64,000 nucleotides of DNA from Papaver somniferum (GCF_003573695.1 NC_039361.1:39105393-39169392); one strand, 5' to 3'. Counted from the stretch's first letter, positions 1 to 12,175 are shown. The notes: generated by a model not told the origin, from the sequence alone. Made by a program: numbers and translations.

Positions 1-329
1 TTATTTTGATTGATGGATTATGCTGGACTTAGAAGTTTTTGATACTCCATGCTTTTAACTTACAATTATTATTTTACAAAATCAATTTTTGCAATAATTA
101 AAACTATTTAAAAAAGGAAAAATCTGCATAATGAATATTAGAAATCTCATTTTTATTTGGTAGAAAAGTGGAATCCTTAGCCCCAGTTTCCTACAAAAAG
201 ACTTCAATCACTTGCTATTTTAATTTTATTTATAAAATTTATATAAATCTAAAAAAAAAAGTTACCTTCACAAGTTCGAAAAGAACCCAGATTTTAATCA
301 CTATTACTACAACATTTGAAAATACACCA
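1..329 (+). repeat. Athila-1 5' LTR, right-hand part only
   Basis: This is the last 329 bases of the 5' long terminal repeat; its start lies outside the window. It matches 9281-9607 with two substitutions (near 193 and 301) and a two-base difference in an A run near 251-260. It ends in CA at 329, just before the primer binding site. The near identity of the two LTRs implies a recent insertion. Confidence 0.93.
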
Positions 330-335
330 AGTTTT

Positions 336-353
336 TGGCGCCGCCGACGCGGA
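336..353 (+). other. Athila-1 primer binding site (tRNA-Asp type)
   Basis: TGGCGCCG starts 6 bases after the LTR end. Athila elements are known to use a site beginning TGGCGCCG that pairs with the 3' end of tRNA-Asp. The following bases diverge from the usual site, so pairing is certain only for the first 8 bases. Confidence 0.75.
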
Positions 354-1431
354 CCTGTGCTTAGGTAGAATTTTTTTTTTAGGTTTATTATCTTTTTTTT
401 TTCCTTTTTACGTTTCTTTTTGTCTTTGATTTGCAGGTTCGAAGTGGAGTACTAAGGACCTTGGAAGGAAAAGCTTAAAGCGGAAGGAGCGAAAGAGGAT
501 TTTTTTTTTTGTTTTATATATAGAAAAGAGAGAAAAAAAAAAGAGAGATTTTTTATATATATATTTTTTTTTAGGTTATTTTTCTTTTTCTTTTGCACTT
601 TACTTTATTTGGACTTTGGACTGGACTCTTGGACTTTATTATTATTTTTTTAAACCCTACGGAAGGGTAGTTAAATACAAACTGTGTGCAGGGAAGAACG
701 GTGATTACAATATCACCTCGTCCCCTCGGGTTCGTACACGGCATAGGAGTCGTGGCCCGAGTCGACGACAACGGTTCATCCCCCGTCTGGTACGGGAGGT
801 AAGTCTAATCGAAACACTCGCGAATCCCTGCAAGCGAGTTACTGTACTCCTTAAGGTGCTAATTGTTTGACGAACCGGACTGTCTTTATTTTCCTAGTAA
901 AGGGCAAGGCCTGGCCTAAACAAGATAAGGGTTCGGATTTCATCACCGCTCCCTTCTTGCCCGCTTTAGGAGAACAAAACCTAACGCGAACCCTTTAAAA
1001 TCTGATTAGAAAGAGACCTATAGGGTATCGAGCTTGTTAGGAAAATTTTTCGAAGGATATTGGTTATTCTTTTAGCATACTTCGAAGTTCATGACGGTTT
1101 CTGTGAGTTGAATGCGTGACTGCGCCGCCTTGTACTGCGGTGAGGCCTTGGGTATCAAAGCTCCACTAAGCTTCCCTCGCCTCGATTCAACTTACTTTGA
1201 CTCGGATTGATTCCAGAGGGGTTTGCTTAAATTGTAACGAATTCCCCTTCGAGAGATAGAAGCTGGTCTAGAAACAATCTAAGTGAGCCATCATGCTTGT
1301 TGTTTGCTAGAAATCTCTAGGTTTGCTGTGGTAAAGTCGAGTCAGCCTGCTGTGTGATTGCTAGAACCTTCCTGTTAGGATTTTTATTTCTTTTTGATTT
1401 TTTTTGTGTATGCCCGATTTTTTAATAGGGC
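354..1431 (+). other. Athila-1 5' leader
   Basis: This is the untranslated leader between primer site and gag, with T-rich and A-rich runs. A block at about 745-805 is strongly conserved in the inverted Athila relative at 36190-36285, where it reads on the minus strand. No ORF here looks like a protein. Confidence 0.7.
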
Positions 1432-2900
1432 TTGGAAAAGAATACTCTAGGTCGATTGATTAGCGAAAAACCTAGTAGTTCTTCTGATTTAAGCAGGGAG
1501 CTCGAAGATTGTTCTTTTGAGAGCCCTGTTTTTGGAAACTTCAGTTTTGAGAATCTGTCTCTTCGTGAAAATCTCATAACCCCTAGTACTTCTGTTGTGC
1601 CAGCGATGGCAACTTTGAAAGATTACATGTTCCCAACTAGGACCAACCGAGCTTCGTGCATTAAATTGCCAGCCACTACGGCTAATTTCGAGATAAAACC
1701 TAGTATTCTCAGATGATCCCTATATTCTTAGGAAAAGATTGAGAACCCTTATTTCCATATTAGGGACTTTGAGGAAATTTGTGGGACAATTAGAATAAAA
1801 GACCTTACTGATGAAGTCTTGAAACTTAAGATGTTTCCCTTTTCCTTGAGAGATAAAGCCAAGACCTGGCTGAACAACCTACCATCTGAATCCATTGAAA
1901 CATGGCAGGAACTTATTGCCGCTTTTATATGAAATTCTACCCTAAGCATAAAACTGCAGCTGTTAGGCAGACAATTAGTGCTAGTGTGCAACAAGAGGGA
2001 GAGTCTCTTTATAGATTTTTAGAGAGATTCAATGATCTCCTATCTCAGTGTCCTCACCATGGATTTGATAAGATGAAACTCGTACAAATTATTTATGATG
2101 GTTTAGACTATTCGACCAAAGCCATGGTTGAGTCTATGTGCGCCGGTGAGTTCACTAGTAAAAGTGCTGATGATGCTTTTACCTTCTTAGAAGTTATCGC
2201 TGAAAAATCCCAACAGTGGGAATCTTGTGTTGAACCCCCTAAAAGACTCTTGGTCAATAGAAGTAGCACCAATGTGGTAGATACGAGTTTTGTGTCTGAT
2301 GCTAAGTTTGCTGCTTTGTCTAGAAGGTTAGAAGCTTTGGAAATGGGTCAGTCTAAAAATAGGTCCCTTGTTGAACCTAATAGAGCCTCTCAAGTCTCTA
2401 GTTGTGGAATAGAGCCCGATAATTCATTTTGGGAAGGTCAGGTTAGTGAAGAGCAAGCTCATGCTGTCTATAACAATGCTAGGTTTGAGAACCGTCAGAA
2501 GATTGACCCATACTCAGAGACCTACAATCCTGGTTGGAGAAACCATCCTAATTTTTCTTGGTCTAAGGGTCAGAATCAAGGACAGTCTAGTAATTCTCAG
2601 CCTCCCCCAGGATTTGGTTTTAAGAACTCTTCGGGTCAAACTCAGTTTCAGAACACTTCCGAGAAAAACATCTCTGCCTTAGAGGAAAATCTCATAATGC
2701 TATCAAAGAACCACATGAGCTTTCAACAAGAAACTAGGCAAGAATTGAAGAATACTTCCCAAAGTCTTGCCGAATTAAAACTTCAAGTAGGACAAATAGC
2801 TAAGTTTATAAGTGAGAGAGAAGATGGAAAGTTCCCTAGTCATACTGAACCTAATCCCAAAGGGGAGAAATCATACATCATGTGAATGCTGTCACAACCC
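1432..2900 (+). pseudogene. gag: Athila-1 gag (capsid polyprotein), frameshifted
   Basis: This encodes the structural capsid protein that packages element RNA. The retrotransposon gag domain is read from 1902, with the segment FLERFNDLLSQCPHHGFDKM and then YNPGWRNHPNFSW, a typical Athila gag tail motif. A coiled region near 2680-2820 precedes the tail. The N-terminal part (1432-1716) is open in one frame but has no ATG at its start; its first ATG is at 1605. Breaks: small frameshifts around 1705-1765, another near 1915 and one near 2878, plus an in-frame TAG near 2957. Gag cannot be made as one protein from this copy. The domain order and flanking protease make the assignment secure. Confidence 0.9.
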
Positions 2901-3102
2901 TTAGGAGTGGAAAGAAAGTAGACAACAAGGTTGCCATGCCTGATAGTGAACATGTGTAGTTCACCCTTATGAGCCAGAAATGAGAGACTGATAGAGTCTC
3001 CAAAGAGACCAATGAGGGTCCTGATGAGCCCGACTTTGTTCCCAGAGCCCCGTTCCCCAGCTGCTAGTTCCGACTAAGAGGGAGTCCAACTTTAATGATA
3101 TA

Positions 3103-3622
3103 TTGGAGGTTTTTAAGCAGGTTAATATCAACCTTCCATTATTAGATGCAATTAGGCCGATTCCCTCTTATGCCAAGTTCCTTAAGGACTTGTGTACGCG
3201 AAAGCGTAAGCTCGGTGTCCAGAAGAAATCCTTCATAGCTAGTCACGTGAGTTCTATCATTCAGAATACCACTACTCCTAAGTATAAATACCCAGGGTCC
3301 CCTACCATTGCTTGTACAATAGGTAAGTACCGTGTTGTTGCTTGACTTAGGAGCCAGTGTGAACTTACTGCCATACCATGTGTACCTTAAGCTAGGACTT
3401 GGTGAGATGAAACCTACCCAGATGACACTTCAGTTAGCTGATAGGTCCATTAAAATTCCTCGTGGTGTGATCGAGGATGTTCTCATAGAGGTAGACGAGT
3501 TTATATATCCGGTGGATTTTTTTATCCTAGATACCCAACCTGTCCCTGACCCAGAGAACCAAATACCAGTGATTTTAGGTCGCCCGTTTTTAGCTACATC
3601 CAATGCGATCATTAACTGTTGA
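3103..3622 (+). pseudogene. Athila-1 aspartic protease region, broken
   Basis: This is the retropepsin-like protease that would cut the gag-pol polyprotein. The first part (3103-3345) contains SYAKFLKDLCTRKRKL and KYKYPGSPTIACTIG, a linker typical of Athila. The second (3332-3622) starts with the active-site box LLDLGASVNLLPY, in which DLGAS is the variant of the DTGA motif seen in this lineage, and ends with ILGRPFLATSNA. The two parts are in different frames, with a small deletion between them at about 3320-3335. A stop at 3620-3622 separates the protease from the next pol segment. Confidence 0.88.
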
Positions 3623-3631
3623 AATGGTATT

Positions 3632-4880
3632 ATGAATTTGTCTTTTGGTAATATGACTATTGAGCTGAACATTTTTAATATTAGTAGGCTGCCCTCTGAA
3701 CTAGATGACTCGAATATAGAAGAGGTGAACATGATAGGAACATTAGTCGAGGAGTCATTACCAAACACTTTGTTAGAAGATCCATTAGAGAAATGCCTAG
3801 CTCACTTTGGGATTGATTTTGATGATGATAATGTGATTAATGAGGTGAATGCTTTGTTAGATTCAACCCCTTTGTTAGATACTAGTAATGGATGGAAACC
3901 TAAGTTCGAACCACTACCAGTTTCTAAGTCTACCCTAGTTCCTTCTTTAGAAGAGCCTCCTAAGTTGGACCTAAAACCATTGCCAGATACCCTGAAGTAT
4001 GTGTTTTTAGGCCCGTCTGAGACTTTACCTGTGATTGTTTCTTCCGACTTGGATAGAGATCAGGAAAGTAGGCTAGTAACCGTCCTTCAAAACAACAAGG
4101 AAGCTTTAGGGTGGACCATAGCAGACATTAAGGGTATAAGTCCTACTGTTTGTATGCATCAGATCTATTTAGAGAAGACACCAAACCTTCTAGGGAGATG
4201 CAACGTCGACTAAACCCCAATATGAAAGAAGTAGTTCGAACTGAGGTTCTTAAGCTATTAGATGCAGGCATTATCTACCCTATTTCAGACAGTAAGTGGG
4301 TCAGCCCCGTTCAGGTTGTTCCCAAGAAATCTGGTATTACTGTAGTCCAGAATGATAACAATGAGTTAATCCCGACCCGAGTGACCACGGGTTGGCGTGT
4401 TTGTATTGACTATAGGAAATTGAACAAGGTCACTAGGAAGGACCACTTTCCCCTTCCCTTCATCGACCAATGCTAGAGAGATTAGCTGGACATAGTCACT
4501 ACTGCTTTTTAGATGGCTACTCTGGATATAATCAGATCGTTATTGCCCCAGAAGACCAGGAGAAAACCACTTTTACCTGTCCATTTGGTACCTTTGCGTA
4601 TAGACGCATGCCTTTCGGGCTATGTAATGCCCCTGCGACTTTTCAGCGTTGCATGATGAGCATATTTTCTGACATGGTAGAACGGTTCTTAGAGGTCTTT
4701 ATGGATGATTTTTCAGTGTTTGGTTCATCTTTCGATGAGTGCTTGCATCATTTGTCATTAGTTTTGACTAGGTGTAAGGAAAAGAATTTAGTGCTTAATT
4801 GGGAGAAATGTCACTTTATGGTTCGTTCAGGAATTGTTCTAGGGCATATTATCTTCAAAGGGTATAGAGGTAGATAGAGC
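3632..4880 (+). pseudogene. pol: Athila-1 reverse transcriptase, three frames
   Basis: This RNA-directed DNA polymerase would copy element RNA into cDNA. A linker (3632-4213) leads into the RT fingers in another frame (4150-4476), with WVSPVQVVPKKSG and WRVCIDYRKLNK. The palm (4470-4877) holds FLDGYSGYNQI, MPFGLCNAPATFQRCM and the catalytic box FMDD at 4698-4709, so the catalytic aspartates are kept. Frameshifts lie around 4190, 4470 and 4855. The motif wording is that of Athila/Tat Gypsy elements. It is non-functional as it stands. Confidence 0.93.
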
Positions 4881-4983
4881 CAAAGTTGATCTTATTAAAA
4901 CTTTACCGGTCCCAAAAACCGTAAGAGATAGGTCATTCTTAGGGCATGCTGGTTTTTATCGTCGTTTCATTAAGGATTTTAGC

Positions 4984-5560
4984 TTGATGTCTAGACCTCT
5001 TTGCAATTTGCTTGCAAAAGATGTTAAGTTTGTCTTTGATGATGCTTGTTTAGAGGCTTTTGAGAAGCTTAAGTCATTACTCACTACCGCCCCCATAGTC
5101 CAGGCACCCAACTGGAACCTACCCTTTGAGATCATGTGTGATGCTTCAGATTATGCTATTGGTGTTGTGCTAGGTCAGCGAGAAAATAAGTTACTTCATG
5201 TGATTTACTATGCTAGCAAAACTCTGAATGATGCCCAGTTGAACTATACCACTACCGAGAAGGAACTATTAGCCATTGTGTTTGCCTTAGACAAGTTTAG
5301 ACCCTATCTCTTAGGTTCTAAGATCATCATATATACTGATCATGCTGCTTTAAAATATCTTTTGTCTAAGAAGGATACTAAACCTAGATTGATTAGGTGG
5401 ATTCTGTTGTTGCAAGAGTTTTCTCCAGACATTAGAGACAAAAAGGGTGCCGAAAATGTTGTAGCAGATCACTTGTCTAGGCTAGTTGTTAGTTCCCCAG
5501 ATGATTCCCTTCCTATAAGGGATAGCTTTCCTGATGAACAATTGTTCTTTGTTACCCAAT
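4984..5560 (+). pseudogene. pol: Athila-1 RNase H domain
   Basis: This RNase H domain would degrade the RNA strand of RNA/DNA hybrids during reverse transcription. Key segments are [18 protein letters not shown] (first catalytic Asp), [20 protein letters not shown] (catalytic Glu) and [13 protein letters not shown] (second Asp). The domain ends with [12 protein letters not shown]. The frame remains open to 5895, but integrase continues in another frame from about 5682, so a frameshift lies near 5670-5690. Confidence 0.92.
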
Positions 5561-5681
5561 TACCTTGGTATGCGAATATAGTGAACTATCTTGTTACTGG
5601 TCGAATGCCCCAACATTGGGGTAAACAAGATCGTTCTAGATTTTTAGCCAGGTTAAGCACTTCTTTTGGGATGATCCTTAT

Positions 5682-6857
5682 TTGTTTAAGTATTGTCCAG
5701 ACCAGATTATTAGGAGATGTATACCTGAGAGTGACCAGTCCAGTATTATTTCCTTTTGTCATGATCATGCTTGTGGGGGTCACTTTAGTGCTAAGAAGAC
5801 TGCTGCTAGGATATTGCAGTGTGGATTCTATTGGCCTTCGTTGTTTAAAGACTCCCATAGTTACTGTGTTACTTGTGAACGTTTCCATAAATTAGGAACC
5901 ATTTCCCGTAGGAACATGATGCCTTTGAACCCGATTTTGATTGTTGAGGTCTTTGATGTGTGGGGTATTGACTTTACGGGTCCGTTCCCTAATTCTTTTG
6001 GTAACCTATACATCCTTGTCGCTGTAGACTATTTCTCTAAGTGGATTGAAGCGGTTGCGTGTAAAACCAATGACCATAGGGTTGTGATAGAGTTCTTGAA
6101 AGAAAATATACTTACACGTTTTGGTACACCGCGAGCTATAATTAGTGATGGAGGGTCACACTTTTGTAATGGACCTTTTAGGCTTTTAATGAAAAAATAT
6201 GGTATTACTCATAAGGTAGCTACCCCATATCATCCACAGACTAGTGGTCAAGTTGAGGTTTCTAATAGGGAGATAAAACGTATATTAGAGAAAATAGTTA
6301 ATCCTAATCGGAAAGACTGGTCGTCTAGGCTTACTGATGCCTTATGGGCTTACCGTACTGCGTTTAAGACCCCTATTGGAATGTCGCCTTATCGGCTTGT
6401 TTATGGAAAGGCATTTCATTTACCTGTTGAGTTAGAACATGGAGCTTATTGGGCTGTTAAGCAGCTAAATTTTTCACTCGACAAGGCAGGAGCCCATAGG
6501 AAACTCCAGCTCAATGAGTTGGAAGAGATTCATAGAGATGCGTATGATAGTGCGAAGGAGTATAAGAACAAAATGAAACTTGTGCATGATAGGAATATTC
6601 TAAGAAAGACATTTTCTCCAGGTCAAAAAGTTCTTCTGTATGATACCCGCTTACATCTTTTCCCTGGGAAGTTGCGTTCTCGGTGGACGGGTCCTTTTAT
6701 TGTTCGCACTTTTTTTCCTCATGGAGCTGTTGAGATCGAGACACCGGATGGTAGTAGTTCTTCGAAGGTTAACGGTCAGAGATTGAAACCCTTTTTAGAG
6801 CCCTTTCCTACAGGTGATGTTGAGGAGGTCCCTCTGGAGGACCCTATTTACCCTTGA
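5682..6857 (+). pseudogene. pol: Athila-1 integrase
   Basis: The integrase would join element cDNA to the chromosome. The zinc-binding HHCC region comprises [10 protein letters not shown] and CVTCERF. The catalytic core follows with its DDE residues: WGIDFTGPF (first D), IISDGGSHF (second D) and [13 protein letters not shown] (E). The C-terminal part includes [20 protein letters not shown] and a basic GPFIV segment. The frame is open over 391 codons and ends with TGA at 6855-6857. This is the best-preserved pol domain, but it is cut off from a working upstream frame. Confidence 0.93.
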
Positions 6858-8089
6858 TTGACCATCGAGGCGGATTGTATGTTGTATATTAGTTTTTGAT
6901 TTTCTTCAACCAGGTACTATCTTTCCAACTTCTCCTCGTGTTTTGTTACTTTTGGTACTGCTCTTTCATTAGAAACATTGAGGACAATGTTAGATTTAAG
7001 TTTGGGGGTGGGGAAGAAACTTTTTGTTAGTTTTAAGTTGCAATAAATAAATTCCAGAGCCTAGAAATTTACGCCTATTAAGGATAGCACTAACCAATCT
7101 AAGTGGATGGAAACATTTTTGTTTTAGGAGCTGAGGAACCAATCTGACTAGATGGAAACATCTATAGAGTCTATTCATAAAAGCACAGAGCTCAGGTGTT
7201 AGAAATAACATGATAGTTTTGCCATATCTCGTCGAGTCCTTTTCACTTTCTATTTTTAGTTTTCTTTTATTTCATGTGATTTGGTGGGGCACACGATTCA
7301 AGTTGTTACCTTTGCTAGGGTTAAATAGAGTGACTGAGTTACCAAAAAAAAAAAAGACCGGACCAGTTAGACCAATCGGAATAAGTATTAACACTTGGAT
7401 AGCAATATGCGTGTGTTCTCCCTGTTTCCGTCGCCTAAGCAAGCGTGGAATGCAGGACCCGTGGGAACTATCGTGTAATCTGCTGACAAGAAGCATGCGC
7501 TTGGATCAAAAAGATCTATTCATGCCGTTAAGTTAAAAAAAAATGGTTATTGTTATGTGTATTCAACTGCTGGTTCCCTTGTATTTGCCAGTTTGTTGAT
7601 CTAGATTTAAGTTATTGACCACTGGTTCCCTTGTATATGCCTGTGTGTTAATATTAGTCAGACCGGTATCTAAGTCATTTAGGTTAGGTTCATATTGGCA
7701 GAGGCCTTCAGACAGATATGGGAAACACCATTCACTTTTCAACCATCTACATTTTTCTTTCCATCTTCTTAATCTTTTCATGTGATTAGTCTGACTCCGA
7801 GTATGATGTCCATCGTGAAACTATCTTAGTAGAGCTCTATCACTTATATGAATTTTAGTATGCTTGAGTGCAAACTCGTGTACAGCAAATGGAATTTCGC
7901 ATCAGGGTTCTTCCTCTTAGAGTCAATAATTGTATGCCAACCAAGGAGGTTCTTTAGTGCTTTCCAAGGTTCTGCGTAGATAGCTAGGGACTGGAGTATT
8001 GGTTTTTGTGGGTACACCTCTGATAAACCCACCCGAGATTAACTCAGTCACTTTTCAAGAATAAATTTTGCTCGAGGACTAGCAAATAA
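6858..8089 (+). other. Athila-1 3' non-coding region
   Basis: The 1.2 kb between integrase and the polypurine tract has no env-like ORF, which some Athila elements carry here. It contains a G-rich, PPT-like motif at 6992-7016 and two short repeats of a CTGGTTCCCTTGTAT motif near 7570 and 7622. The region is conserved in inverted form at 33172-34400, so it belongs to the family and is not random sequence. Confidence 0.75.
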
Positions 8090-8105
8090 TAAGTTTGGGG
8101 GTATT
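8090..8105 (+). other. Athila-1 polypurine tract
   Basis: The tract TAAGTTTGGGGGTATT lies directly before the TG that opens the 3' LTR. It primes plus-strand DNA synthesis. The inverted relative has the same motif at 33159-33174. Confidence 0.85.
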
Positions 8106-9607
8106 TGATAGACACATTTTTGTGTCTAATTTGTCCTCAATGTCCGTATTGTTGGAACTCTATTTTTGTACTAATATTGTGTTTTTATGTATTTTTAGGA
8201 AATAAACATTTTTGGAAAATTGGCTCGAAAAGTTGATTTTGGCACCCGGAGGACAAGTGTTATTCGGACTCTCGCTTTTGGATAAGGGGTAACCTAATTA
8301 CTAAGGGGCACCCCCAGGACACCCTTTTCTTCATTTGAATTTCGATTTTGGCGGGAAAATTGGTTCATCAACTGGCAGAATTTCAATCGACAAAATGAAG
8401 GTGTTGTGGTGCGATTCAATGGCTAAAACTTGGTAGGAAGATGTGATATAGCCTAAGGAAGACATTTTGGGCAGTGGGTTTGATCGGAATTGGCTGGAAA
8501 ACGCGTGATGATTCACCAAACCAAAACAGAGCAACACGCACTGTAAGCAAGCAAAACTGGAGTTATAGCGTGCATGGAGGAGTTCTACTAGCATTGGACG
8601 AGTTCTGAGGCGTGGAGAAGGCAATTGGGAGTGTGCAGGAAGCAAGAGTACGTAAGAATCTTCTATTTTTGGCAATTATTCCCTATTTTTGGACAGCGGC
8701 AATAATGAAGATTATCTCGAGTTATGGCGAGATTAAACGCGCATGTTGGGTATAAAAGGACCCCTTGGGTTTAGTAGAGAGGTTTTCGAGAGTTTGGGGT
8801 CGATAGGAGGAGTGTAGAATCCATAGGAATTGAGAGAAAAATTGACAGAGAAACTGCTGCTGCTGCTGTGAAGAACAAGGAATCGGCCACGGTTTCTTCA
8901 TCCGAATCGCAAGAGTTTCTTCATCTTCGCAACAGTTCTTCAACCGATTTGCAACAGCATATTCAGCCACAGAATTTTATTTTCCGTCACCATTTGTTTC
9001 CCTGTAACAGTCTAACACCGTCTTCGCAACAGGAACTGCTGTTGCGATTTCTCTGTTGCATTGTTTACTCATTTGTAATCAACTTTGGAGCAATAATAAT
9101 ATATTTTGAGATGAATTACACCATGATGAGCTAATCTTAATCTCTGGGGCAACGGAGGAAGCAATTCCACCAATAATAAAAATTTGGTAATTTCTATTTT
9201 TATTATTTATGCAATTAAATTTATTTAATTATTTGCCTTGAGTATATAGAATTTTTCTAGAGATTTTCTTAAATAATTGTTATTTTGATTGATGGATTAT
9301 GCTGGACTTAGAAGTTTTTGATACTCCATGCTTTTAACTTACAATTATTATTTTACAAAATCAATTTTTGCAATAATTAAAACTATTTAAAAAAGGAAAA
9401 ATCTGCATAATGAATATTAGAAATCTCATTTTTATTTGGTAGAAAAGTGGAATCCTTAGCCCCAGTTTCCTCCAAAAAGACTTCAATCACTTGCTATTTT
9501 AATTTTATTTATAAAATTTATATAAATCTAAAAAAAAAGTTACCTTCACAAGTTCGAAAAGAACCCAGATTTTAATCAGTATTACTACAACATTTGAAAA
9601 TACACCA
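8106..9607 (+). repeat. Athila-1 3' LTR
   Basis: This 1502-bp LTR opens with TGATAGACAC and closes with TACACCA. Its last 327 bases are repeated at 1-329. A TATA box lies at 8751-8758. Flanking bases 9608-9612 (ACAAT) would be the right target duplication; the left one is outside the window. Confidence 0.93.
8751..8758 (+). promoter_or_regulatory. LTR TATA box
   Basis: TATAAAAG lies about 650 bases into the 3' LTR, where an RNA polymerase II start would mark the U3/R border. Confidence 0.6.
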
Positions 9608-10140
9608 ACAATACGATACGGTGGATCAAGATCCTTAACTTCACCCGTTACAGTAGCAATACTTTCTACAATATAAGGGTTAGAAAACTCCGGTTGCATG
9701 TTTGTAGAGTCTTAACTAGAAAATTTGTTTAATAAGATCCACTTTGCTTTTGGTGATCATAGGATTCCACAGCTCCATAATTAGTAAGTCTCCCTCCAAA
9801 AACCATGGTCTAAGCTTAAACCAAATCATATTCTTCCTCTTCCTGAGAGTAAAACTTGATCATATAACAATCATTATCTTATTTCTTTATAAAGATGTCT
9901 GTACTCTTAACCTAAAGTTTTTCAGATCTCTATATAGTTCTCCAACATAATACTCTTTATTTGCATAGATTTTTCCTAGGAAACAGAATTTCCATTGATT
10001 TTCACCCCATATCAGATCTTAGGAAGATAATATTGTTTTTTTAAGGCTTTGAGTCTCTCAGATATAGAAGTAGGTTGCATCTTATTCTTAGCCACTGATA
10101 TGAAGGTTCATGAGAAAAGGAAATCTCTCAGGGTATTTTG
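9608..10140 (-). pseudogene. LINE ORF1 relic (DUF4283-like)
   Basis: Read on the minus strand, this holds the segment PWFLEGDLLIMELWNP (near 9755-9815), which fits the DUF4283 region found in ORF1 of plant LINEs. QPEFSNPYIVESIATVTGEV follows at 9640-9697. Several frameshifts and stops interrupt it. Athila-1 inserted directly downstream in the sense direction, so the rest of ORF1 would lie left of the window. Confidence 0.55.
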
Positions 10141-10944
10141 TGCTTAAACGGATAAAGATAAGCATGTCATAATTAGAGAATTTGTCGTTTCTTTGCATAA
10201 TGAATGTATAACACTTGTTGGAAAACTTGTAGAAACTTGTTTGCATGGGGAGGTGATAGGGATAGTTATAGGGTTATTACGACTGGTTTGTTTGCTGTTA
10301 TTGGTAACATCGTGAGGAATAAAAAAGGATAAAAAGTTTATGATACTGAAAAGTGGACTGCTACAAAGTAAAACTATGGATATTCTCGTTCATATCAATC
10401 ATCAAAAGTGGGATTCATAAAAAGAATAAAGTAAAGTATCAAGAGAAGATGAAAGGGTAGTCAGGCAAAACCACTCTAAATGACTTAGGAAATCATCCAA
10501 GTGCGGCGGACCAAAACTTAGTAGAAAGAAAAATTTAGAGACAATAAAAATAGGTATTATTTATGTTTATATAGAAAATAAAAATATGATTTGATATAAA
10601 TATTGTGTTTATATAGAAAAAGTTATTTGATAATAAATTTATCTATAAGTTAATAAGATAATATCTCTCTTAATTAATAAATTTTTGAGGTCCCAACATC
10701 ATTAATTTATAGCATTTTTACTGTAATTCTCGGTTAATTAGATTTAATCCAATTTTGTTTTACCGTATTGAAGTTATCGTTGTTAATTTTTTTCAGGGGG
10801 ATAAAATTATGAAAGATCAGGAAAATCTCGTAGATCCTCTTACATTATGCTCACTACTTCAGGTTGTTTAAAGAATAAAGTTTATGTTATTCGATGATTG
10901 TGTTATTTTTGTATGTTATTGTATGTTTAGTTGTTAATGTAGCA
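10141..10944. other. AT-rich region without a recognised gene
   Basis: I see no conserved protein frame or repeat here. A short open stretch near 10800-10865, ending in a GT-like donor, could be an upstream exon of the MYB/SANT relic, but this is weak. Confidence 0.4.
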
Positions 10945-12109
10945 TTTTCAATGCTTTAACATGGAGTCCATGTTCACCCATTAGGCGACCTTGTTATTTG
11001 TCCTACGGTTGGGGACACAGTCGTTTAGTTGATTGGACTGAAGCTGAGACGAAAGCTTTAACGGATGGTGTCGAGATTCATGGGGTTGGCAACTGGGAAG
11101 CCATATTACATGATGATAATATGTTATTCAACGAGGGCAGGTAAGGATTCGAATTATAAGTAAGTAGGTGTATTATCTATGCTATTTATTGTTTCATGGG
11201 TGTGGATATAAGGTATAATTATATTTAATTACAAGGTTATCGTTTTTGTAGGATGCCTGGAATGAGATTTTGGATGTTGATGCAGCAACAAAAGCTTTCG
11301 ATTATCTGTTGCTGATGTTTTGAATGTGCAACAGCCACATGTGGACCCTGTTGTAGCAATTCAACAGGCTGGCGTACAGATAGCTGAAGAAGAAGTTCAG
11401 GTAACGTAGATTTTTGGCTTTGGTAACATATAATTAATAATTCTGAATTGACGACTATATATATATAGAGAGAACAATTTACTTAATGCGCTTTTATTTT
11501 GTTGGAGTAGGGAGGTTGGATCAATACTCATATTATAGCTTTTCTACATGGGATAACTCTTCTTGGAAAAAGGTGGACCAGTATTAAAACAAACCCCATG
11601 TTTGCTCAAGCTCTTGATGAAAAAACTACAAATAATATGAATGTAATATTATCTTGCTAATGTATGTTAGGGTGGATAAATATTATGTCATTGTAAATTA
11701 TCTTGCTAACATATTAAAAGTTGTAGGACAAATGGTCTCGGCTCGATAGGGCTCAGCAACGTCTTAATGTTGGACAACTTTGTTGAAAGCTTCATGTTGC
11801 ATACTAGTTTGTCTTGTACTTTTTTTTTACATTAGTGTGTTCAACCTTCTGTCAATTTCTAACCATCTGAGTACTTTGACAGGGTTTCGATGTGAACATC
11901 AAGAAACAAAAAAACAACTACAAGAGGTTCCGGCCCTCCCAGCCCCACAACAAGTGGTTCTAGTCCTTCCTTTCTAACAACAACGACAAGTGGTTCTAGT
12001 CCTTCCAGTCCAACAAGATGAAGTCCAAGGCCAACTGGAAGCTGTCAGAAAGGAGAGTTCACTTTCTCATGAATCTATGGCGTCCGCTGGTGAAGATTTA
12101 TATAGCTGA
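10945..12109 (+). pseudogene. Two-repeat MYB/SANT gene relic
   Basis: At least four exon-like blocks with GT/AG borders are visible. The block ending at about 11136 encodes a first SANT-like repeat, DWTEAETKALTDGVEIHGVG then NWEAIL. The block 11254-11400 starts with DAWNEIL and ends in EEEVQ, but needs a frameshift inside. Block 11511-11643 is fully open and encodes a second repeat (LLGKRWTSIKTNPMFAQAL). Block 11727-11786 encodes DKWSRLDRAQQRLNVGQ and a stop. A Gln/Val-rich frame continues to a TGA at about 12109. The pattern recalls plant telomere-repeat-binding MYB proteins, which would act in the nucleus on DNA; that is inference. The frameshift and the missing start suggest a pseudogene. 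Confidence 0.55.
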
Positions 12110-12175
12110 GTGCAGCACATTAACTAATAATATTCATTAAACTACCTAAATTCGGTTTTCCTATTTCTAATTAAT

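Noticed and set aside
616..870. 84-codon ORF in the Athila leader
   Set aside because: It overlaps the conserved leader block but the matching block in Athila-2 is not kept as the same protein, so it is probably non-coding.
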